Source: Sipunculus nudus
Lineage: Eukaryota; Annelida; Sipuncula; Golfingiida; Sipunculidae
NCBI GenBank assembly: GCA_026874595.1
Contig: CM049314.1
Location: forward strand, 63,150,800-63,214,799
Direction: 5' to 3'
DNA: 64,000 nucleotides
Made by a program: the position numbers and the translations under genes. The notes under the pieces were generated by a model. That model ran no database searches and was not told the DNA's origin. It was given only the letters and a program-made list of their open reading frames with translations. Every line of letters starts with the position of its first letter. The first letter of the stretch is position 1. Below are positions 58,801 through 64,000 of the stretch, one piece after another.

Positions 58801-59588
58801 TTTACTAGATAGTAAAGGTTCATTTAAACGTGTAACACAGATAGCAAATGAGTGTTCAGGGGTTTCCAAGGATTTGGTGTGTTTCCAGTTGAACTGTATC
58901 ATAAGTGCTATACCAAGTGACTGGAAAAGAAAAATCAGAGATGCATTAAAAAAATTCAGATACTAGTACAGATGCATCTGTGACAACCCCAAAGAGCAAA
59001 CATGTATATGAAAATATGATATCACTTATCTATCAAAGTCCTACTTCTTTAAAACATATTTGTGGGGTTGGTCATGTTGAGTGGCAGCTGGTATTTGATA
59101 ATGTATATAAATGCACCAACGATACATATATGAGAGAATTTCAATTTAAAATCATTAATAACTACTTACCTGTGAATAAGAATCTTTACAAGTGGAACTT
59201 GGTTGATACACCAAGATGTAGCTATTGTTTTTTTCATAATGAGTTAATCGACCATCTATTTTACTCTTGTTCGGTAGCAAAAAATCTTTATCTCAGAGTT
59301 CAGCAATGGATAGGGCAAGTGAACTATGTACTACCAGAATATACAAAATCTATTATAATTTATAGTTACCTACCTGCATGTACAAAAACTTTGCTCACTA
59401 ATACTATTTTGCTTATATTTAAATATGTACTGTATTATAAGAGAGATGCTACAACTCCTCACCTGTTTGAGACTCTACGGCTGAAACTGAAAGATGTTCA
59501 AAATATTGAAGGTCATATAGCAAAACATAATGGGAAAACAGATCTGCATCTGCAGAAGTGGTCACCAATTATGCAACTTTTAACTTAA
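55836..59588 (+). pseudogene. LINE copy 2 ORF2: endonuclease, reverse transcriptase, zinc knuckle
   Basis: A first frame of 301 codons (55,836-56,741) holds a complete endonuclease: TLNIRGIRD, FLQETHS, NTYAPNTE, GGDFNLHF and DHSAVH, with the Glu, Asp/Asn and His of the active site present. Reverse transcriptase follows in pieces: NNKVPGNDGLTKEF and SWRPISLINVD (56,993-57,589), then ADIESAFDHLDHEF, RQGDPLAPYLF and the catalytic YADDITLFLKD (57,598-58,122). A TGA at 58,120-58,122 replaces the Trp seen as KWVN in copy 1. The C-terminal pieces (58,532-58,966; 58,980-59,588) end with CSYCFFHNELIDHLFYSC, the zinc knuckle. About seven frameshifts or stops make it inactive. Confidence 0.9.
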
Positions 59589-60082
59589 TTCATATTTGAT
59601 TGTCTACAATGTACAATTTATAATACACGGTATTCTGTAAAGCTTTGTTTAATGTTTAATGTTGTCCAGATATATGGATGCACTCATTTATGCCAGGCAA
59701 TTACTACATCTTGCTAACACTGATATAAATGTGTCCTTTTCAATGTCATAATGTTTCAAGTGGTTATGCGCATGGAAAAACGATCAGTGGTTCGTTTAAT
59801 TAATGATACTGGATCCAACCATAAGGCTGACGTAAGCAAGTGGTTTGCCCTCTCATCTCTTGCAGTGCTGAGGGACAGGCTTTGCCACCACTGGGTGTTT
59901 AGCTTTGCTGGTATGGGCCATGTTGGGTTTTCCATGAGCAAAGTTCAATATTCGATCAAACTGATTGTGTTTATTATATGTACAAATATGTATGTGGTTT
60001 ACATTTGTATGTAAATACTGTGTCACTGTGTATACTGTCATCATGTATATCGTTTGGTTAATAATAAAAAAAAATTATCCCT

Positions 60083-63000
60083 ATTAAGTGGCCGCTTTTT
60101 TTAGTGTAGAAACTGATAAGAAGGTATATCACCTTGAATGTGTTCTCCAATTATTCGTCAGTAATCGACATGATATGAGAACACTTTACAAGTCCTTAAG
60201 ATCCGTGTTAGCTATATTTAACTGACTTAACGTCTCTGAAGGGTTAACCCCAACCAGCTAAGGTTAGTAGCTATATAGATAACTATAATGGCGGCTTTTT
60301 TTACCATGCTGAGTCAGTTCGTCTGTTGTGCCTCTCACCAAAATTTCAACAGTATTACTAAATTAAACACAATGATTTATCGTAAATAGGATAAATACGG
60401 ACAATTATTGATTCTTTTAGAAAATACTCCCATATGAGCGGACCGTTAGCTTGAGCGGTTGTACGAATTATAGCACACCAAGGTCGTGTTTGGTATTTTT
60501 ATGCATGACTCATTTTTCAATTTACTCCGCAGCAGTTCACCAGAAAAGGACGTTTTATGAACAATGAAATGGATACCATCTCCGGTAATCGCTCATTTGT
60601 ACGGGTTTTTGTAAATATTTTGCAATATTAAGAGATGCTACCTACCACATAAACGGTTCATCACACGTTTTATTCTTATAATTATTTTTACATGTACCCC
60701 CACCATGCGTCCATGTGCTATACTCTGAATAGCCGTGACATCACGTGAACGTCAGGTCGTTGGATGGGCCTCTATATGGGAGGTCCCTTTGCAGACAACC
60801 GGCAATCGGAGGCTCTTTGGTTTGATTCCTATACGGGGTGGTCCGACTTTTTTTGTGAATTCTTGTTCTAAATCTAGTATTTCTTTAGATAAGGGACACA
60901 TCTAGAATTATCGGGGATTTACCTCAACTAAAAGCTGACTCGGGACTCTTTGCTGACAATTATATCATATTGTCAGTTTATGTTGTGTTCATTTTTTAAT
61001 AGAGTCCTTTCATGTAATTTCATTACCAATTATTTCTGGTGGTTTAAGGTGGTATCCCTTGAAATGACTGAATGTGTAGGTATTTTATGAAGGATTCACC
61101 GATTGACTGTAACACAGACAAAAACACATATATTTGTGGCGAGTGATCGCATATGCAGATTCACTTGCGTATATACGATACGGATTGTATAAGCATACAA
61201 ATGTATATTGTATATTATATATTGGTCTTACTACAACTAGCGAATCTCAATATACTCAGCTGAATTTACAAAAAGAAACACTATTGAGAGCACAACTTTT
61301 TATTACACCTATGATGCAAAATTCAGAGTGTGATTCTGCAAGGTTTATATAGATGTTATTTTCTCACCAGTATTTAATTTCCTTCATGAAATGCCATAAT
61401 TTGATAAATGAACCATATTGGCACTGGGCGGTGTTTTGTTTGCGCAATACCAGCATAACTGCAGATGCTATTGCTTCTAGATATCCTAGGGTGATGAATG
61501 GGTTTGTTAAAATTCATTTGGACTTTTTTAAAGCATTCTCTTTCAAATGGATGGCCTTTTCGTATGCCCTTAATGATCAGGTATTAATGTTAAGCGAATA
61601 TACAACAATAGATGGATAAACAAGGGGGTTATATACTTAGATTCAGAAATACTATTTGGGGATTTATTTTCGTGATCTTCGTGGGTCACGATAGTGCACG
61701 ACCTTTGCCTTTAGACGAAAAAGAACGCATGGTCAGAGAATATCTTGGCGACAACTGGTGGTCGACTTCATCTATAGTTATTACCGCTGGTTGATGAGTT
61801 TAAAGGCATGTGATATTGTTTATAACTATTTATGAATGCCATCGGTAAATATAATAAATTTACTTAATAATTATACTAAAAATTGCTAATAAAACTACGT
61901 GATTTATATGAATTTTCTGTTGTCATATAATTATTGTCCTTTATATTGCACAAATACGGTAACCTGAAACGATGATTAATATTTACAACAAATCAATTTC
62001 AAACTTTACTTAAAAAATTTGGGGTGAAATATTCAAGGACAATACCACATTCTTATCGCGCAAAGACTCGGCGAGAACGGCACACATTATAATGCTAATA
62101 AAATAACGGTTACTGCGGAACGAATTATTAGCTTAAAAGACAATGGCCATGTAAACTAATTTGAATTTTTTTCAAATATTGCCGATTATAAATGCGTGTA
62201 TGAAAGCGAGCCATTCACGTGGTAATATTGTTGATAGTCGAACATTAAGGTGCTACACTTGAAAACCACAAAGTAGTTGATTTAAAAAGTTAAAAACTTT
62301 TTTTTTGTGGACAGCCCCTTTTTATTTTTATCCTATCATATGAGGATTTCGGTTTTCTGTTAGAGTTGTGTGGCCTGGTTTAATAACGAAGATCCGATGA
62401 ATCTCCCAGCACGTGACGTTCACGGTTGATTTATTCCTTTGTTAAGATTGGGCAGGGCGAGAAATATTTGTTCTGTATGAATGATTGACAATGTGATAAG
62501 CATCTCAATCGTGCAACCAGTGTATACCTGTGTATGTCCTCGTTTTAGTTGCGGAGATGTAGATGTCAATAAATCACGACTTGGTAACATATGCATTGCC
62601 ATCCCATGGATCAGAATACCTGTGCCCAATTATATGTGCTTTGCACAATAAAAACGTTTTAAGCTGAAGTAATTTTTACTTGTACATGTAATGCCGCGGT
62701 TAAAATATTAACAATGTGCAATGTTTATTTGTTATTCAATGGGACACTTTCACTTAAACAAAAATATTTTTAATAATTCAAAATTAAATAGAGATATGGT
62801 CATAAGCTTCTTAGTTTCAGTTATTGCGTCATTGTCTTAGGCTAAACACATTATTAAACTAAATTTATCCTGCTTACTTTCCAAACAGATAAGACACTTC
62901 GGTATTGTCAAATAAATGAAATAAATAAAATCACAAGAAGTTGGAGGCAATATTTTAAGTAATAAGTAATTATTGGCAGCTTATCAAAACATAATGGATA

Positions 63001-63260
63001 TTAAAAATTGCACAAACATAACCCAATTTGCTAAAAATTCTATACATTTTTGTGTAACTTTGTCATATTGTTGACCAAATTGTATTCACTATATACTCGT
63101 TAAACCGAAATATCGACACCGCGTTTCATTTTGTGATTTGGTACTGTTCTCTTTAAACACGTGACATTAAAACAGTATTTGGTTGCTCCGGAAAGTACTT
63201 TTGGGTCACAAATCCTTTAACTGTTTAATTGAAGCCCTTGAGGATCTGTTATTCAAATTG
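60083..63260. other. Intergenic stretch without a supported gene
   Basis: B-box-like GGTTTGATTCC at about 60,818-60,829 and an A-box-like TAGCTTGAGCGGTT at about 60,448 suggest scattered tRNA-derived SINE debris. Frames at 61,353-61,619 and 61,612-61,794 have no recognisable similarity. Confidence 0.4.
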
Positions 63261-63263
63261 TGA

Positions 63264-63266
<3 letters not shown>

Positions 63267-63320
<54 letters not shown>
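63267..63320. repeat. (TA)n microsatellite
   Basis: About 54 bp of TA dinucleotide. Confidence 0.95.
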
Positions 63321-63322
<2 letters not shown>

Positions 63323-63569
63323 AGGTGCTCACTTAGGTTCTAAGTTTATCGAGCCTTGGGTAAATAAACACGATTTATGTAAAGAGAGCCATCAAATTAA
63401 GCCATTCATTAATGGCCAGGGGCACATTTTATTAACATGAAGCGACTCAGACATTAAAATAGTATTCTCAGAATTGCCATTGTCAGTGGCAGCAATAAAA
63501 ACATTATGTAAATAACGTTGGCCCTTTAATATATATCATGGAATACCTTAGTGCCTCTGCATGCGCGTG

Positions 63570-63570
<1 letters not shown>

Positions 63571-63624
<54 letters not shown>
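63571..63624. repeat. (TA)n microsatellite
   Basis: About 54 bp of TA dinucleotide. The Tyr/Ile-repeat ORF on the minus strand across it is an artefact. Confidence 0.95.
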
Positions 63625-63626
<2 letters not shown>

Positions 63627-64000
63627 CAGCCTTTGTAGCATAGACACTTGTGTGAAGGATTTCCTCTGCTAAAAATAAGCCATATTTTTTCCATCCCATT
63701 ATTAAGTTCTTTGGCAAAACTTCCTTGTCTAATTAAAGGGAGAACTCACAGAAAGATTTGCTGGTTTATAGAAGGTTACATACTTGATAAAGCTGGGACA
63801 AATCCAAGGCCAAAAGCACCCTTTACTAATTTTTTAAACAGCCCTTGCCCATATACCTCTGAGAATGTGCCTTTCATTGAGGGAATTTTACAGTCTGAAA
63901 GTGTGACCTTCCTTAGAAACCCATATACAACATAAGCTTGTTTGTTTGGTATGGTTAGCAAGAGATTAAATGGATTTTTCTAGATTTATTAATTTCATGA
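63625..64000. other. Window end, nothing identified
   Basis: A 95-codon frame at 63,648-63,935 has no recognisable motif and no visible splice context; it was not accepted as a gene. Confidence 0.4.

Larger units (their letters stand above)
54419..60074 (+). mobile_element. Near full-length LINE copy 2 (L1/Tx1-like), 5.66 kb
   Basis: Direct repeats TTATCCCT at 54,411-54,418 and 60,075-60,082 flank the element. It starts GGAGAGAGGGCGCTGGTGTG and ends in AATAATAAAAAAAAA. Between them are a 5' UTR of about 440 bp, ORF1, a spacer of 146 bp, ORF2 and a 3' UTR of about 490 bp. An 8-bp target duplication at the A-rich tail and at the 5' end is what target-primed reverse transcription leaves behind for a full-length insertion. 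The frame at 59,751-60,014 falls in the 3' UTR and is not a gene. Confidence 0.85.

Noticed and set aside
59751-60014. 87-codon ORF after LINE ORF2
   Set aside because: It sits in the LINE 3' UTR before the A-rich tail and target duplication and has no known domain.
60440-60515. Possible tRNA gene (A-box-like TAGCTTGAGCGGTT)
   Set aside because: No B box at the right distance and no acceptor stem pairing, so at most SINE debris.
61353-61794. Two adjacent ORFs (88 and 60 codons) considered as a gene
   Set aside because: Different frames, no splice sites between them that keep phase, no recognisable motif.
63648-63935. 95-codon ORF at the window end
   Set aside because: No recognisable domain, no codon-level contrast with the flanks, and it begins beside a TA microsatellite.
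1-64000. CRISPR arrays, operons, Shine-Dalgarno sites or prophage genes
   Set aside because: None present. Spliced genes, microsatellites and LINEs show a eukaryotic nuclear sequence; the repeats are transposon-derived and have no spacer structure.

Overview
The window is eukaryotic nuclear DNA from an invertebrate animal. It is AT-rich, its genes are split by GT-AG introns, and it is heavily loaded with MITEs, (TA)n microsatellites, Tx1/L1-like LINEs and short tandem-repeat elements carrying conserved GGTGGCGCCACC palindromes. The repeat style suggests a lophotrochozoan, perhaps a bivalve mollusc; that is an inference and no sequence here proves it.

Layout. (1) 1-19,600, plus strand: the last 15 exons of the gene for mitochondrial elongation factor G1 (GFM1), about 556 residues from the end of the GTPase domain to the stop codon. 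Every junction was read by eye and the frame closes without error. The 5' exons lie upstream of the window. Its introns host a 36-bp-TIR MITE, a 3.4-kb element with 13-bp TIRs built from 337-bp and 280-bp tandem units, and an 872-bp hAT-like MITE with a perfect 8-bp target duplication. (2) 19,600-27,700: no strong gene. There is a probable solo LTR, a cluster of (TA)n tracts, and two small unrecognised coding candidates near 25.6 and 26.0 kb, one a 59-residue single-pass membrane ORF. (3) 27,700-50,500: three related intronless rhodopsin-like seven-transmembrane receptor copies, all plus strand (A about 28.1-29.2 kb, B 34.2-35.2 kb, C 49.0-50.0 kb). B and C sit in a duplicated block of about 3 kb that includes conserved upstream and downstream DNA. 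All three carry frameshifts or stops; B is closest to intact. Between B and C lie a decayed Ty3/gypsy integrase relic (minus strand), a LINE ORF1 scrap and a decayed LINE ORF2. (4) 50,500-64,000: mostly unassigned AT-rich DNA around a nearly full-length LINE (54,419-60,074) with ORF1, ORF2, an A-rich tail and an 8-bp target duplication.

The only housekeeping function is mitochondrial translation (GFM1). The receptor cluster looks like a local birth-and-death family in which coding regions decay while TATA-proximal upstream DNA remains alignable. I found no CRISPR array, operon, rRNA or intact tRNA, and no convincing new molecular system. The items most worth a second look are the receptor block duplication with conserved upstream DNA, the palindrome shared by otherwise different repeat families, and the small membrane ORF.
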